NCBI RefSeq assembly: GCF_000768685.1
Contig: NZ_AVPK01000001.1
Coordinates: forward strand, 186,001 to 250,000
From: Knoellia subterranea KCTC 19937
Lineage (GTDB): Bacteria; Actinomycetota; Actinomycetes; Actinomycetales; Dermatophilaceae
DNA length: 64,000 nt
Direction: 5' to 3'
This document shows positions 53,895 to 63,089 of this stretch, piece by piece. A program made the position numbers and the translations under genes. The notes beneath the pieces were generated by a model. The model saw only the letters and a program-made list of their open reading frames with translations, did not search any database and had not been told where the DNA came from. How positions within the stretch are numbered: position 1 is the first letter of the stretch; the number at the start of each line of letters is the position of its first letter.

Positions 53895-56800
53895 TCAGCC
53901 GAGCTTGCTCACGAGGATGCGGACCTGCTCGCCGTCACCGACGGTGGCCTCGGAGGCACCGTTGCCCGCGGGGATCGCGTCGAGCTGGGGAGCCGAACCG
54001 AACTGGGTCGCCAACGTCTCTTCGACGATGAGCGCCTGGTGGGCGACGGTCGCCTCCCACACGGCCTGCGACCCGGTGACGGTGAGGGAGATGCGGTCGC
54101 TCACGTCGAGGCCGGCGTCGCGACGAGCCTGCTGCACGGCGCGGATGACGTCGCGGGCCAGGCCCTCGGCCGCGAGCTCCGGCGTGACCTCGGTGTCGAG
54201 CACGACGAACCCACCACCGGGCAGGACCGCAGTGGCGCGCGAACCCTCGCCGCCGCCCTCGACAACGGTCTCGAGGACGTACTCACCCTCGACGAGCTCA
54301 AGCCCACCGGAGGTGACGGTGCCGTCCTCGGCCACCGACCAGTCGCCGGACTTCGAACCCTTGATGGCGGTCTGGACGTCACGGCCGAGGCGCGGACCGG
54401 CTGCACGAGCGTTGACGGTGAGGCGCTGGGTGACGCCGAAATCGCTGTCCCCCACCGCATCCAGGTCGAGGAGCGAGACCTGACGGACGTTGACCTCGTC
54501 GGCGATGATCCCGGCGAAGTCCTTGAGGGACGCAGCGTCCGGCACGACGACCGTGAGATCGCGCAGGGGCAGACGCACGCGCAGCTTCTCGGACTTGCGC
54601 AGCGACGAAGCCACCGAGCAGATCGTCCTGGCCTGGTCCATCCGGGCGACGAGCTCGTCGTCCGCCGGGAGCTCGTCGACCGTCGGCCAGTCGGCGAGGT
54701 GCACCGAGCGCTCCCCCGTCAGTCCGCGCCAGATCTCCTCGGAGACGAGCGGGAGCAACGGAGCCGTGACGCGGGTGAGGACCTCGAGGGTCGTGTAGAG
54801 GGTGTCGAACGCCGCCTTCGTGTCTGCCGCACCCTCCTCGGAACCGGTGTCCCAGAAGCGTTCCCGCGACCGACGGATGTACCAGTTCGTCAGCACGTCG
54901 ACGAACCCGCGCACCGAGTCGCACGCACCGGCGACGTCGAGCCCGTCGAGCTGGGCCGTCGTCGTCTCGACGAGCTGGCGCAGCTTCGCCAACAGGTAGC
55001 GATCGAGAGGTGCGGTGGACGCCGTCGACGAGCGGGCGGCATACCCGGCTTCTCCGTCACCGCCACCACCGAAGGCGTTGGCGTAGAGCGAGAAGAAGTA
55101 CCAGGAGTTCCAGAGCGGGATGAGCACCTGGCGGACGCCCTCGCGGATGCCCTCCTCGGTGACGATGAGGTTGCCACCGCGCAGGATCGGCGAGGACATG
55201 AGGAACCAGCGCATCGCGTCGGCTCCGTCGCGGTTGAACACCTCGGAGACGTCCGGGTAGTTGCGCAGCGACTTGCTCATCTTCTGGCCGTCGTTGCCCA
55301 GGACGATGCCGTGGCAGATGACCGACGTGAACGCCGGACGGTCGAAGAGCGCCGTCGCGAGGACGTGCATCGTGTAGAACCAGCCGCGCGTCTGGCCGAT
55401 GTATTCGACGATGAAGTCGCCCGGGAAGTGGTGCTCGAACCAGTCGGCGTTCTCGAACGGGTAGTGGACCTGCGCGTAGGACATCGAGCCGGAGTCGAAC
55501 CAGACGTCCATGACGTCCTCGACGCGGCGCATCGTCGACTGGCCGGTCGGGTCGTCCGGGTTGGGTCGGGTGAGCTCGTCGATGAACGGACGGTGCAGGT
55601 CGGGCTCGCCGTCAGCGTTGAGCGGCAGGCGCCCGAAGTCGCGCTCGAGTTCCTCGAAGGAGCCGTAGACGTCGATGCGTGGGTACTCGGGGTTGTCCGA
55701 GCGCCAGACGGGAACAGGGCTGCCCCAGAACCGATTTCGCGTGATCGACCAGTCGCGGGCGTTCTCGAGCCAGCGACCGAACTGCCCGTCCTTGACGTGC
55801 TCGGGCATCCACTCGATCTGCTGGTTGAGCTCGACCATGCGGTCCTTGAACTTCGTCACCTCGACGAACCACGACGAGACACCCTTGTAGATGAGGGGCT
55901 CGCGGCAGCGCCAGCAGTGCGGGTAGGAGTGGTCGTAGGTCTCGCGGCGCAGCAGGATCGTCCCCGGCGTCACCGAGCCGAGCTCTCCCGTCCCGCGCGT
56001 CGCCGCCTTGAGGTGGTCGATGATCGGCGCGTTGGCGTCGAAGACGAGCATGCCTTCGTACTCCGCGACGGGGAACGTGAAGGCGCCGTCGGACCCGACC
56101 GGCATGACCGGCTCGATGCCCTCGCGGTCGGTGACCTCCTTGTCGACCTCACCGAACGCACCGGCGGTGTGGACGACACCGGTTCCGTCGGTCGTCGTCA
56201 CGGCGTCGTCCGCGGCAACGATGCGGAAGGCGTTCTCGTGACCGGCGTAGTAGGAGAACGGCGGCGTGTAGGTACGCCCCACGAGGTCGGCGCCCTTGTA
56301 GCGACCGAGCACGTTGGGCGTCTCGCCGAGCTCGCGGGCGTAGTGACCCAGGCGCGCCTCGGCCAGGACGTAACGAGCAGTGACACCCGACTCCTCGCTC
56401 CCCGGCACCGGCGCCTCGACGACGACGTAGTCGATCTCGGAGCCGACCATCGCCGCGAGGTTGCTCGGCAGCGTCCACGGCGTCGTCGTCCACACGAGGA
56501 GGTGGGCGCCGTCGAGCACCGGGTCCGCACCCGTCGAGTCGAGCAGGTAGCCCACCGTCACCGCCGGGTCCTGCCGCATCTTGTAGACGTCGTCGTCCAT
56601 GCGCAGCTCGTGGTTGGACAGCGGCGTCTGGTCGTTCCAGCAGTAGGGCAGCACGCGAAAGCCCTCATAGACGAGGCCCTTGTCGTGGAGCCCCTTGAAC
56701 GCCCAGATGACCGACTCCATGAAGGTCGGGTTGAGCGTCTTGTAGTCGTTGTCGAAGTCGACCCAGCGCGCCTGGCGGGTGACGTAGTCGCGCCACTCGT

Positions 56801-57248
56801 CGGTGTACTTGAGCACCGACGCGCGGCAGGCGGCGTTGAACTTCTCGATGCCGAGCTCGACGATCTCGTCCTTGGTCTTGATGCCGAGCTGGCTCATCGC
56901 CTCGAGCTCGGCGGGCAGGCCGTGGGTGTCCCAGCCGAAGCGGCGCTCGACCCGGCGGCCACGCATCGTCTGGTAGCGCGGCACGAGGTCCTTGACGTAG
57001 CCGGTGAGCAGGTGCCCGTAGTGCGGCAGCCCGTTGGCGAACGGCGGACCGTCGTAGAAGACGAACTCGTTCTCGCCGTTCTCGCCCGCGTCACGCTGCT
57101 CGACGGACGCTCGGAACGTGTCGTCCTCCGCCCAGAACGACAGGATGCGCTCCTCGATCTCCGAGAAGCGCGGGCTCGGCGAGACGCCGAAGGCTGCGCC
57201 GGGCTGGCTGGTGGAGGAAGTGGAGGAGGAGACCTTGGGATAGGTCAT
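53895..57248 (-). CDS. ileS: Isoleucyl-tRNA synthetase, long (IleS2-like) type
   Basis: The 1117-residue enzyme charges tRNA-Ile. The HIGH-type motif reads [17 protein letters not shown], the KMSKS loop is [17 protein letters not shown] near residue 654, and the editing domain lies between. Length and the [17 protein letters not shown] signature match the eukaryote-like IleS2 class, known to tolerate mupirocin, rather than the shorter IleS1. ATG 57248 is chosen because CAGGAGCC precedes it; the upstream frame lies in the T-box leader. Regulation is by the T-box in front. Confidence 0.95.
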   Translation of the reverse strand: MTYPKVSSSTSSTSQPGAAFGVSPSPRFSEIEERILSFWAEDDTFRASVEQRDAGENGENEFVFYDGPPFANGLPHYGHLLTGYVKDLVPRYQTMRGRRVERRFGWDTHGLPAELEAMSQLGIKTKDEIVELGIEKFNAACRASVLKYTDEWRDYVTRQARWVDFDNDYKTLNPTFMESVIWAFKGLHDKGLVYEGFRVLPYCWNDQTPLSNHELRMDDDVYKMRQDPAVTVGYLLDSTGADPVLDGAHLLVWTTTPWTLPSNLAAMVGSEIDYVVVEAPVPGSEESGVTARYVLAEARLGHYARELGETPNVLGRYKGADLVGRTYTPPFSYYAGHENAFRIVAADDAVTTTDGTGVVHTAGAFGEVDKEVTDREGIEPVMPVGSDGAFTFPVAEYEGMLVFDANAPIIDHLKAATRGTGELGSVTPGTILLRRETYDHSYPHCWRCREPLIYKGVSSWFVEVTKFKDRMVELNQQIEWMPEHVKDGQFGRWLENARDWSITRNRFWGSPVPVWRSDNPEYPRIDVYGSFEELERDFGRLPLNADGEPDLHRPFIDELTRPNPDDPTGQSTMRRVEDVMDVWFDSGSMSYAQVHYPFENADWFEHHFPGDFIVEYIGQTRGWFYTMHVLATALFDRPAFTSVICHGIVLGNDGQKMSKSLRNYPDVSEVFNRDGADAMRWFLMSSPILRGGNLIVTEEGIREGVRQVLIPLWNSWYFFSLYANAFGGGGDGEAGYAARSSTASTAPLDRYLLAKLRQLVETTTAQLDGLDVAGACDSVRGFVDVLTNWYIRRSRERFWDTGSEEGAADTKAAFDTLYTTLEVLTRVTAPLLPLVSEEIWRGLTGERSVHLADWPTVDELPADDELVARMDQARTICSVASSLRKSEKLRVRLPLRDLTVVVPDAASLKDFAGIIADEVNVRQVSLLDLDAVGDSDFGVTQRLTVNARAAGPRLGRDVQTAIKGSKSGDWSVAEDGTVTSGGLELVEGEYVLETVVEGGGEGSRATAVLPGGGFVVLDTEVTPELAAEGLARDVIRAVQQARRDAGLDVSDRISLTVTGSQAVWEATVAHQALIVEETLATQFGSAPQLDAIPAGNGASEATVGDGEQVRILVSKLG

Positions 57249-57500
57249 GTCGGGTGGCTCCTGCGGTCGTCGCGTCGTCGGGACGAGGACGAAAGGCCAA
57301 CCGGTGTATGCCGGCCGCGCACCTCCGCGGTACCACCTCGCTTGCCGCACACGACCCCCGCCTCGGGCACCGAGGTGGGCGGACGGCATACGACCGCTCT
57401 TGCCAAAGATCGTGACGTGACCCGGACGTTCGGTTCTAGTGAGCGGGCGGACCCGCCGTTCTTCCGAAGGCTCGCCGCTGATGACGGCTCAGACGCCTGT
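57249..57500 (-). promoter_or_regulatory. T-box leader of ileS
   Basis: The minus strand carries GCGAGGTGGTACCGCGGAGG (57322-57341), an exact T-box core that binds the uncharged tRNA acceptor end. The leader extends to about 57500 and includes a possible Ile specifier (ATC at 57408-57410) in its upstream stem region. No T-run terminator lies before the ATG, so translational control, as known for actinobacterial ileS T-boxes, is more likely than attenuation. Confidence 0.88.
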
Positions 57501-57506
57501 GAGCCC

Positions 57507-57548
57507 AGTCTAACGGCAGTTGGGTGGCGCCTTCGAGCGCGTTAGACT
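57507..57548. promoter_or_regulatory. Back-to-back promoters for ileS and the cobalamin operon
   Basis: Plus strand: TTGGGT (57520-57525), 17-nt spacer, TAGACT (57543-57548), feeding the riboswitch. Minus strand: TAGACT (57507-57512) facing the T-box leader, with no good -35. The two TAGACT boxes form an inverted repeat AGTCTAAC...GTTAGACT about 26 nt apart. Confidence 0.6.
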
Positions 57549-57564
57549 CGCCCCGTCGCCGACC

Positions 57565-57740
57565 CCTCGGTGACACCAACCGCGTCCGCGGGGGAAAGCC
57601 GGTCCAAGTCCGGCGCTGACCCGCAACCGTAGGCCTCCCGTGAGGGCGGCGAGCCGGACCACCACGCAGGCGCGAGCGGCTCCACACACACCCGTCGAGG
57701 TCACGGGACGGAGCCCGGACAGCCTCCACGGCCGGGTTCG
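57565..57740 (+). ncRNA. Cobalamin (B12) riboswitch
   Basis: The conserved core reads GGGGAAAGCCGGTCCAAGTC followed by CGGCGCTGACCCGCAACCGTA (57591-57631), the hallmark of the adenosylcobalamin riboswitch family, with a B12-box-like GAGCCGGACCACC at 57651-57663. A hairpin-forming GAGCCCGGAC...GTTCGGGC follows before the ribosome binding site GAGGAAGG (57761-57768), fitting control of translation or termination. It should switch off the downstream operon when B12 is plentiful. Confidence 0.95.
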
Positions 57741-57778
57741 GGCGATCGTCACGAACCGCTGAGGAAGGCTTCACCCAC

Positions 57779-59362
57779 ATGTTCCGCTCCGCACTTCGCG
57801 TGCGCGTCGCCGCGCCGTTGGCGCTGGCTGCCCTCGCCCTGGGTATGCCGTCCGCCGCCCTCGCCGAGACCACGCCGGCTCCCAGCCCGACCACCTCCGC
57901 GAGCACCACCCCGAGCGCCACCGCGACTCCCGGCGCGACCACGAGCGCCCCCGCCGCCTCGACCAGCCCCGGTGCGACCGAGACCCCGACCAAGACCCCG
58001 AACGAGGCGCCGTCCAGCAGCGCCGAGACGTCGCCCAGCACCTCCCCGTCGGTGGTCGGCGAGACCTCGCCCTTCGGCCGCAGCGGGAAGCGCGCCGGTC
58101 GGATCGCGGGCAGCCCCACGCAGCAGGCGGCCCACGCCGGAGCCTTCATGGTGCGCACTCTCGCGGCCAACGGTGACCACTACAACTACCCGGCCTCAAC
58201 GTACTTCGACGGCGGCAACACCATCGACGCGATCCTCGGCCTCGACGGTGCGAAGGTCGGCCTCGACGGTGCCGACAACGCCATGGACTACCTCGCCGAC
58301 AACGTCGGTGGCTACATCGGGACGGACTTCGGTTCGCTCTACGCCGGGCCGGCCGGCAAGGCGCTCCTTGCCGCCGTGGCCCACGGCGCCGACGTCACGG
58401 ACTTCGGCGGTGTCGACCTCGTCGACGTGCTGCTCAACGACTCGCTGGGTGCCGCCGAGCCGGGCCGTTTCTCCGACCTCCCGGCGACGGGCTGCGGGTT
58501 CGACGTGTGCGACTACTCCAACACGATCGGTCAGTCCCTCGCCCTGATCGGTGTCGGTCGGGCCACGGGTGAGGTCCCGGACGTCGCGATGGACTTCCTC
58601 CTCGACCAGCAGTGCGCCGACGGTGGTTTCCGCGGCGACGTCGACGCGAGCACCTGCGTGAGCGACCTCGACGCCACGGCGTTCGCCGCTCAGGCCCTCG
58701 TCGGCCGCTACGGCCCGGACGACGCCCGCACGGTCAAGGCCCTCGACTTCCTCGTCGGCAAGCAGGCCGCGGACGGCAGCCTCCTCAACCAGGACGGCCA
58801 GGCCAACACGAACACCGTGGGTGTGGCAGCCCAGGCCTTCGCGGCCGGTGGTCGCACCACCGCGCTGGCCAAGGCGCAGGCGTTCCTCGCGGACTTCCAG
58901 TTCGACTGCTCGGCCCCGGCGGCCCTGCGCGGCGGCATCGCCTTCACCGCCGCCGACCGCGCCACACTCCTCGCGAACCCGAGCGACAAGGACGCCTTCG
59001 ACAAGCTGCTCCGCGCCACGCCGCAGGCGACTCTGGGCCTCGCGGCCGGATCCCTGCTCGACGTCACGTCCGAGGGGTCCGTGGCCACGGCGCCCGCGCT
59101 CACGTGCACCACGACGCCGACCCCGACCGGCTCCGCCTCCCCGTCGGCCACGCCGACCGCCACCTCTTCGGTGACGCCCACGCAGACCCCGAGCACGACT
59201 GGGTCCGCCACCCCGACGGCGACGCAGTCCCCCACGGCCGGTGGCCCCGGCCTGGCCTACACCGGCGCGTCCGTGGTCTGGCCGTTGACCGTCGGCGCCG
59301 CGCTGCTCCTTGCAGGTGCCGCAACCCTTCTCGTGGCCCGACGGAGGGGCGCCCACCAGTGA
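57779..59362 (+). CDS. Wall-anchored alpha-toroid protein, transcobalamin alpha-domain-like
   Basis: The 527-residue protein has a Sec signal (PLALAALALGMPSAALAE), a Thr/Pro/Ser-rich spacer to about residue 110, an alpha/alpha-toroid domain to about 430 with prenyltransferase/squalene-cyclase-like repeats (AMDFLLDQQCADGGF, ALDFLVGKQAADGSL, then NTNTVGVAAQAFAAGG), a second Thr/Pro stalk and a sorting tail LAYTG (492-496) plus helix plus RRR. LAxTG is the class E sortase motif. This fold plus B12-riboswitch control suggests the barrel half of a cobalamin-binding protein; Asp-rich DGGNTID and cysteines fit an extracytoplasmic role. Binding is not shown by sequence. Confidence 0.82.
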   Translation: MFRSALRVRVAAPLALAALALGMPSAALAETTPAPSPTTSASTTPSATATPGATTSAPAASTSPGATETPTKTPNEAPSSSAETSPSTSPSVVGETSPFGRSGKRAGRIAGSPTQQAAHAGAFMVRTLAANGDHYNYPASTYFDGGNTIDAILGLDGAKVGLDGADNAMDYLADNVGGYIGTDFGSLYAGPAGKALLAAVAHGADVTDFGGVDLVDVLLNDSLGAAEPGRFSDLPATGCGFDVCDYSNTIGQSLALIGVGRATGEVPDVAMDFLLDQQCADGGFRGDVDASTCVSDLDATAFAAQALVGRYGPDDARTVKALDFLVGKQAADGSLLNQDGQANTNTVGVAAQAFAAGGRTTALAKAQAFLADFQFDCSAPAALRGGIAFTAADRATLLANPSDKDAFDKLLRATPQATLGLAAGSLLDVTSEGSVATAPALTCTTTPTPTGSASPSATPTATSSVTPTQTPSTTGSATPTATQSPTAGGPGLAYTGASVVWPLTVGAALLLAGAATLLVARRRGAHQ

Positions 59363-60219
59363 CGGTGGTACGTCGCGTCCTCGGGTCGCTCATCGCGGCG
59401 ACCCTGCTGACCGCCGGCCTGGTCGGGGCGAGTGCCCCGGCCAGTGCCGCGGTCTGTTCGACCACCTCGGGCGTCTCGGTCGTCATCCAGTCGGCCGAGG
59501 GAACCTCGACGCACTGCGTCTCGGGTGACCCGAGCAGCGCCCTGAGTGCCCTTCGCGCCGTCGCGTCGGTCACCGAGGTCGCGACCCAACCGGGGTTCGT
59601 GTGCCAGATCAACGGCTACCCGAACACCAACTGCACGCGCACGCCTCCCGGGAGCGCCTACTGGGCGTTCTTCCACGGTCCGGCGGGCGGATCGTGGACC
59701 TACAGCCAGAGCGGCGCGGGGAGCTACAACCCGGCGCCCGGTTCCTCGATCGGTTTCCGCTTCGGATCGGGATCGGCACCCTCCGTGGGCCCTGCGTCCC
59801 CGTCCACCCCGAAGCCCACGGCGACGCCCCAGCCCACGACCGCGACGCCCCGACCGACCACGACGGCACCGCGACAGACGACGGTGACCCCGCGTGCCCC
59901 CTCCCGGGCTCCGACGAGCGCGACCACTCCGGGAACCTCCGCGACGACGCCCCCTGGCTCCGCCGCGACGAGCACGCCCGGCGGCAGTGCTGCGGCGCCC
60001 AGCGGCACGGCCACGGCCGCAGCCCCTCCCGGGACCTCGGCATCGGCGTCCAGCCCCAACCCGACGGACACGGGCACCGTCGCGGCCCAGAAGCCGCTGA
60101 CCACCGGCTCGGGAAGTTCGGGCCGGCTCGTCGGTGGCGGCGTGCTGCTACTCGCCCTCGCCGCCGCGGTCGCTGCGGTGGCCCTTCGCCGACGCGCCAC
60201 GTCCCGCCCTCAGCCGTGA
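59359..60219 (+). CDS. Membrane-anchored beta-domain protein, transcobalamin C-terminal-like
   Basis: The 286-residue protein starts in a GTGA overlap with the toroid gene, so the two are coupled. A signal peptide (LIAATLLTAGLVGASAPASAA) precedes a ~90-residue beta domain with four Cys and the segment SAYWAFFHGPAGGSWTYSQS, resembling the DUF4430/transcobalamin C-terminal fold. A long Thr/Pro/Ala stalk (to about 250), a C-terminal helix and RRR anchor it in the membrane. No LPxTG is present. It is the natural partner of the toroid protein for closing over a corrinoid; this is inferred. Confidence 0.78.
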   Translation: MTVVRRVLGSLIAATLLTAGLVGASAPASAAVCSTTSGVSVVIQSAEGTSTHCVSGDPSSALSALRAVASVTEVATQPGFVCQINGYPNTNCTRTPPGSAYWAFFHGPAGGSWTYSQSGAGSYNPAPGSSIGFRFGSGSAPSVGPASPSTPKPTATPQPTTATPRPTTTAPRQTTVTPRAPSRAPTSATTPGTSATTPPGSAATSTPGGSAAAPSGTATAAAPPGTSASASSPNPTDTGTVAAQKPLTTGSGSSGRLVGGGVLLLALAAAVAAVALRRRATSRPQP

Positions 60220-60249
60220 CCGGCGGGACACTCGTCTCGTGACCAGCCC

Positions 60250-61434
60250 ATGACTGCCCTCCTCCCCCGCGCCGTGCACCCCGCAGCGTGGTGGGGGTGG
60301 GCCATCGGCCTGGCCGTCGCCGTCAGTGGCGTGACCAACCCCGTGCTGCTCCTCACGGCACTCGGCGTGGCTGCGCTGGTCGTCACGTCCCGCCGTGGCA
60401 GTTCACCGTGGGCGAAGTCGTTCCGCCTCTATCTCTGGCTCGGTCTCTTCATCGTCGTCGTGCGCGCCCTCCTGCACGTCCTCGTGGGCCTGAAGTCGGG
60501 CGACACGGTCCTCCTGCCGCTCCCCGAGGTGACGCTCCCGTCATGGGCCGCAGGCATCAACCTGCTCGGCGACGTCCGACTCGAGGGCCTGCTCGGCGCC
60601 ATCGTCGACGGGCTCCGCCTCGCCGTCATGATCGCCTGCGTCGGTGCCGCCAACGCCCTCGCGAACCCGAAGCGCCTGCTGCGCAGCCTTCCCGGTGCGC
60701 TGAGCGAGGTGGGTTCGGCCGTCGTCGTCACGATCACGGTGGCGCCCCAGCTCGCCGAGAGCGTGCAGCGAGTCATGCGGGCGCGGGCCCTGCGTGGCGA
60801 CACCTCGCGCGGAATCAGGGCTCTGCCCCGCATCGCCCTGCCCGTCCTCGAGGACACCCTCGACCGCTCCCTGCTCCTGGCTGCAGCGATGGACTCGCGG
60901 GGCTACGGTCGACGCCGCGTCGTGTCCCCGACCCAGCGACTCCTCACCGGGGCGTGCACGTTGGGCGGCCTCGTCGCGAGTGCCGTCGGCATCTACGGGG
61001 TCCTCGACGACACGACGCCGGCGTGGATGGGCGTGCCGGCCCTCGCCGTGGGAATTGCCCTGTCCCTCACCGGAATCTGGCTCGGCGGCCACGCCAACGC
61101 CCGTTCCACCCACCGTCCCGACCCGTGGCTCTGGCCGGAGTGGCTCACGGTCGCCTCCGGGGTGCTCGCTGCGGTTGCGGTGCACTTCGTCGCGCGCGGC
61201 GATGCCGCGTCATTGGGTATGCCGTTGTCTCCCCTCGCCGCGCCCGCGCTTCCCCTTCTCGCTGTGGCGGGCTTCCTCGTGGCCGCCCTGCCGGCGTTCC
61301 TCACCCCGACCCCGCCGGCCGCCCCCACCCGCGGCCAGGGGCGACTTCTTGCCCCGGTGGGACACGTCGATCGGGCCGAAGGCCCTCTCACCGTGTCCCA
61401 CCGGGGCAAGAAGTCGGAGAGGGTGCAGTCATGA
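60250..61434 (+). CDS. ecfT: ECF transporter T component (EcfT/CbiQ-like) with a repeat-derived tail
   Basis: The 394-residue membrane protein couples ATPases to the substrate-binding S subunit of an ECF vitamin importer. It has about six to eight helices and the two Ala/Ser-Arg-Gly coupling motifs, RVMRARALRGDTSRG and AAAMDSRGYGRRR, which contact the ATPases. The last ~30 residues are not membrane protein: residues about 366-388 are read from a 71-nt palindromic element (61344-61414). The stop overlaps the ATPase ATG. Regulation is by the riboswitch upstream. Confidence 0.9.
   Translation: MTALLPRAVHPAAWWGWAIGLAVAVSGVTNPVLLLTALGVAALVVTSRRGSSPWAKSFRLYLWLGLFIVVVRALLHVLVGLKSGDTVLLPLPEVTLPSWAAGINLLGDVRLEGLLGAIVDGLRLAVMIACVGAANALANPKRLLRSLPGALSEVGSAVVVTITVAPQLAESVQRVMRARALRGDTSRGIRALPRIALPVLEDTLDRSLLLAAAMDSRGYGRRRVVSPTQRLLTGACTLGGLVASAVGIYGVLDDTTPAWMGVPALAVGIALSLTGIWLGGHANARSTHRPDPWLWPEWLTVASGVLAAVAVHFVARGDAASLGMPLSPLAAPALPLLAVAGFLVAALPAFLTPTPPAAPTRGQGRLLAPVGHVDRAEGPLTVSHRGKKSERVQS
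61344..61414. repeat. 71-nt palindromic element, family A copy 2, inside ecfT
   Basis: Perfect 23-nt arms (61344-61366 and 61392-61414, beginning ACTTCTTGCCCCGGTGGGAC) enclose a 25-nt loop with an inner GGGCC-GAA-GGCCC stem. The element is entirely within the ecfT reading frame, has no in-frame stop, and ends 20 nt before the ecfT stop codon. Confidence 0.9.
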
Positions 61435-63089
61435 TCGAGTTCGACCACGTGTCCGTGACCTTCGACGGGGCCGACCAACCGGCACTGCGTGACGTGACCC
61501 TCGAGATCGACGAGGGCGAGCTGGCGCTGGTCATCGGACGCACCGGATCCGGGAAGTCGACCCTCCTCGGAGCCCTGACGGGCCGGGTCCCCCACTTCAC
61601 CGGCGGCACCCTCGCCGGTCATGTCCGCATCAACGGCCGCGACACCCGGGAGCACCGACCGCGCGATCTGGCCGACCTCATCGGCGTCGTCGGACAGGAC
61701 CCACTCGCCGGGTTCGTCACCGACACCGTCGAGGAGGAACTCGCCTACGGCATGGAGCAGCTCGGGCTCTCCAGCGCGACGATGCGCAAGCGCGTCGAGG
61801 AGACGCTCGACGTCCTCGGCATCGCCGATCTCCGGAGCGCCGCCCTCACCGAACTCTCGGGCGGCGAGCAGCAGCGCGTGGCGATCGGTGCAGTCCTGAC
61901 GACGCACCCCAAGGTCATCGTTCTCGACGAACCCACGTCGGCACTCGACCCGACCGGTGCGGAGGACGTGCTCGCGACGATCACCCGACTGGCCCACGAC
62001 CTGGCCGTGACGGTCGTCGTCGCCGAGCACCGCATCGAGCGCGTCCTCCAGTACGCCGACACCGTCGTCCATATCGGCACGAATGGCGTTGTGACACAGG
62101 GCGATCCGGCGGAGGTCATGCTCACCGCGGAGGTCGCTCCACCCGTGATCGAACTCGGGCGATGGGCGGGCTGGTCGCCACTCCCCCTCTCCGTTCGGGA
62201 CGCCCGCCGTCGGGCCAGGTCGTGGCGCCAGCTCCCGCCCGGGCAACCCGCCACCGGTCAACACTCCGCCGGTGAAGCGGCTGCCCCTGCTGGGCACCCG
62301 CACGAGGGCGAAGCACTCCTCGAGGCCAGGGGCATCGTCGTCCGGCACGACGGCGTCGTCGCCGTGGCTGACGTCGACCTCACCCTCCGCTCTGGCGAGG
62401 TCACCGCCCTGATGGGCCGCAACGGCGCCGGCAAGTCCTCGCTGCTCTGGGCCATCCAGGGCACGGGCGCCCTGACCAAGGGCACGGTCCGCATGACGAA
62501 TTCCATTGCGGGACAGGCGATCGACGTCCGCTCCCTCGACGCCGCCCAGCGTCGTCGACACGTCGGACTCGTACCCCAGTCGGCCGCGGACCTCCTCTAT
62601 CTCGACACGGTCGGCGCCGAGTGCGACCAAGCGGACCGCGAGAGCGGTCGCGACCCCGGGACCTGCCGCAGCCTTCTCGACGACCTGGCACCCGGCATAC
62701 CCGATGATCGTCACCCACGTGACCTCTCCGAAGGGCAACGACTGGCACTCGTCCTGGCCGTCCAACTCACGGCCGACCCGCCCGTGCTGCTGCTCGACGA
62801 ACCGACCCGAGGCCTCGACTACTCCGGCAAGGCCGCCCTCCGGCGGGCCCTGCACGGCCTCACCGCGCGCGGCCGCAGCGTCGTCGTGTCCACGCACGAC
62901 GTCGAATTCGTCGCCGAGACCGCAGACCGGGTCGTGGTCATGGCCTCCGGAGAGGTCGTCGCCGACGGCCCGACGCGCGACGTCGTCGTCTCCAGTCCTG
63001 CCTTCGCCCCGCAGGTCTCGAAGATCACCGCGCCTCAGCCGTGGCTCACCGTCGACGACGTCCGGTATGCCGTCCCGGAGCCATCGTGA
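61431..63089 (+). CDS. ecfA: ECF transporter ATPase, fused A1-A2 domains
   Basis: The 552-residue protein contains two ABC ATPases. First: Walker A GRTGSGKST, signature LSGGEQQRVAI, Walker B VIVLDEPTSALD. Second (from about residue 300): Walker A GRNGAGKSS, signature DLSEGQRLAL with Glu in place of the second Gly, Walker B VLLLDEPTRGLD. ECF modules normally use two separate or fused ATPases, so this supplies both. It begins in an ATGA overlap with ecfT and ends in a GTGA overlap with the S component. Confidence 0.94.
   Translation: MIEFDHVSVTFDGADQPALRDVTLEIDEGELALVIGRTGSGKSTLLGALTGRVPHFTGGTLAGHVRINGRDTREHRPRDLADLIGVVGQDPLAGFVTDTVEEELAYGMEQLGLSSATMRKRVEETLDVLGIADLRSAALTELSGGEQQRVAIGAVLTTHPKVIVLDEPTSALDPTGAEDVLATITRLAHDLAVTVVVAEHRIERVLQYADTVVHIGTNGVVTQGDPAEVMLTAEVAPPVIELGRWAGWSPLPLSVRDARRRARSWRQLPPGQPATGQHSAGEAAAPAGHPHEGEALLEARGIVVRHDGVVAVADVDLTLRSGEVTALMGRNGAGKSSLLWAIQGTGALTKGTVRMTNSIAGQAIDVRSLDAAQRRRHVGLVPQSAADLLYLDTVGAECDQADRESGRDPGTCRSLLDDLAPGIPDDRHPRDLSEGQRLALVLAVQLTADPPVLLLDEPTRGLDYSGKAALRRALHGLTARGRSVVVSTHDVEFVAETADRVVVMASGEVVADGPTRDVVVSSPAFAPQVSKITAPQPWLTVDDVRYAVPEPS

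Noticed and set aside
54039-57545. A 1168-codon plus-strand open frame
   Set aside because: It mirrors ileS on the other strand and runs through the T-box leader; composition is typical of a high-GC shadow frame.
60288-61430. N-terminal extension of the ECF ATPase frame
   Set aside because: The frame is open across ecfT, but the translated part is Arg/Pro-rich and the ATG at 61431 overlaps the ecfT stop, giving a normal ABC N-terminus.
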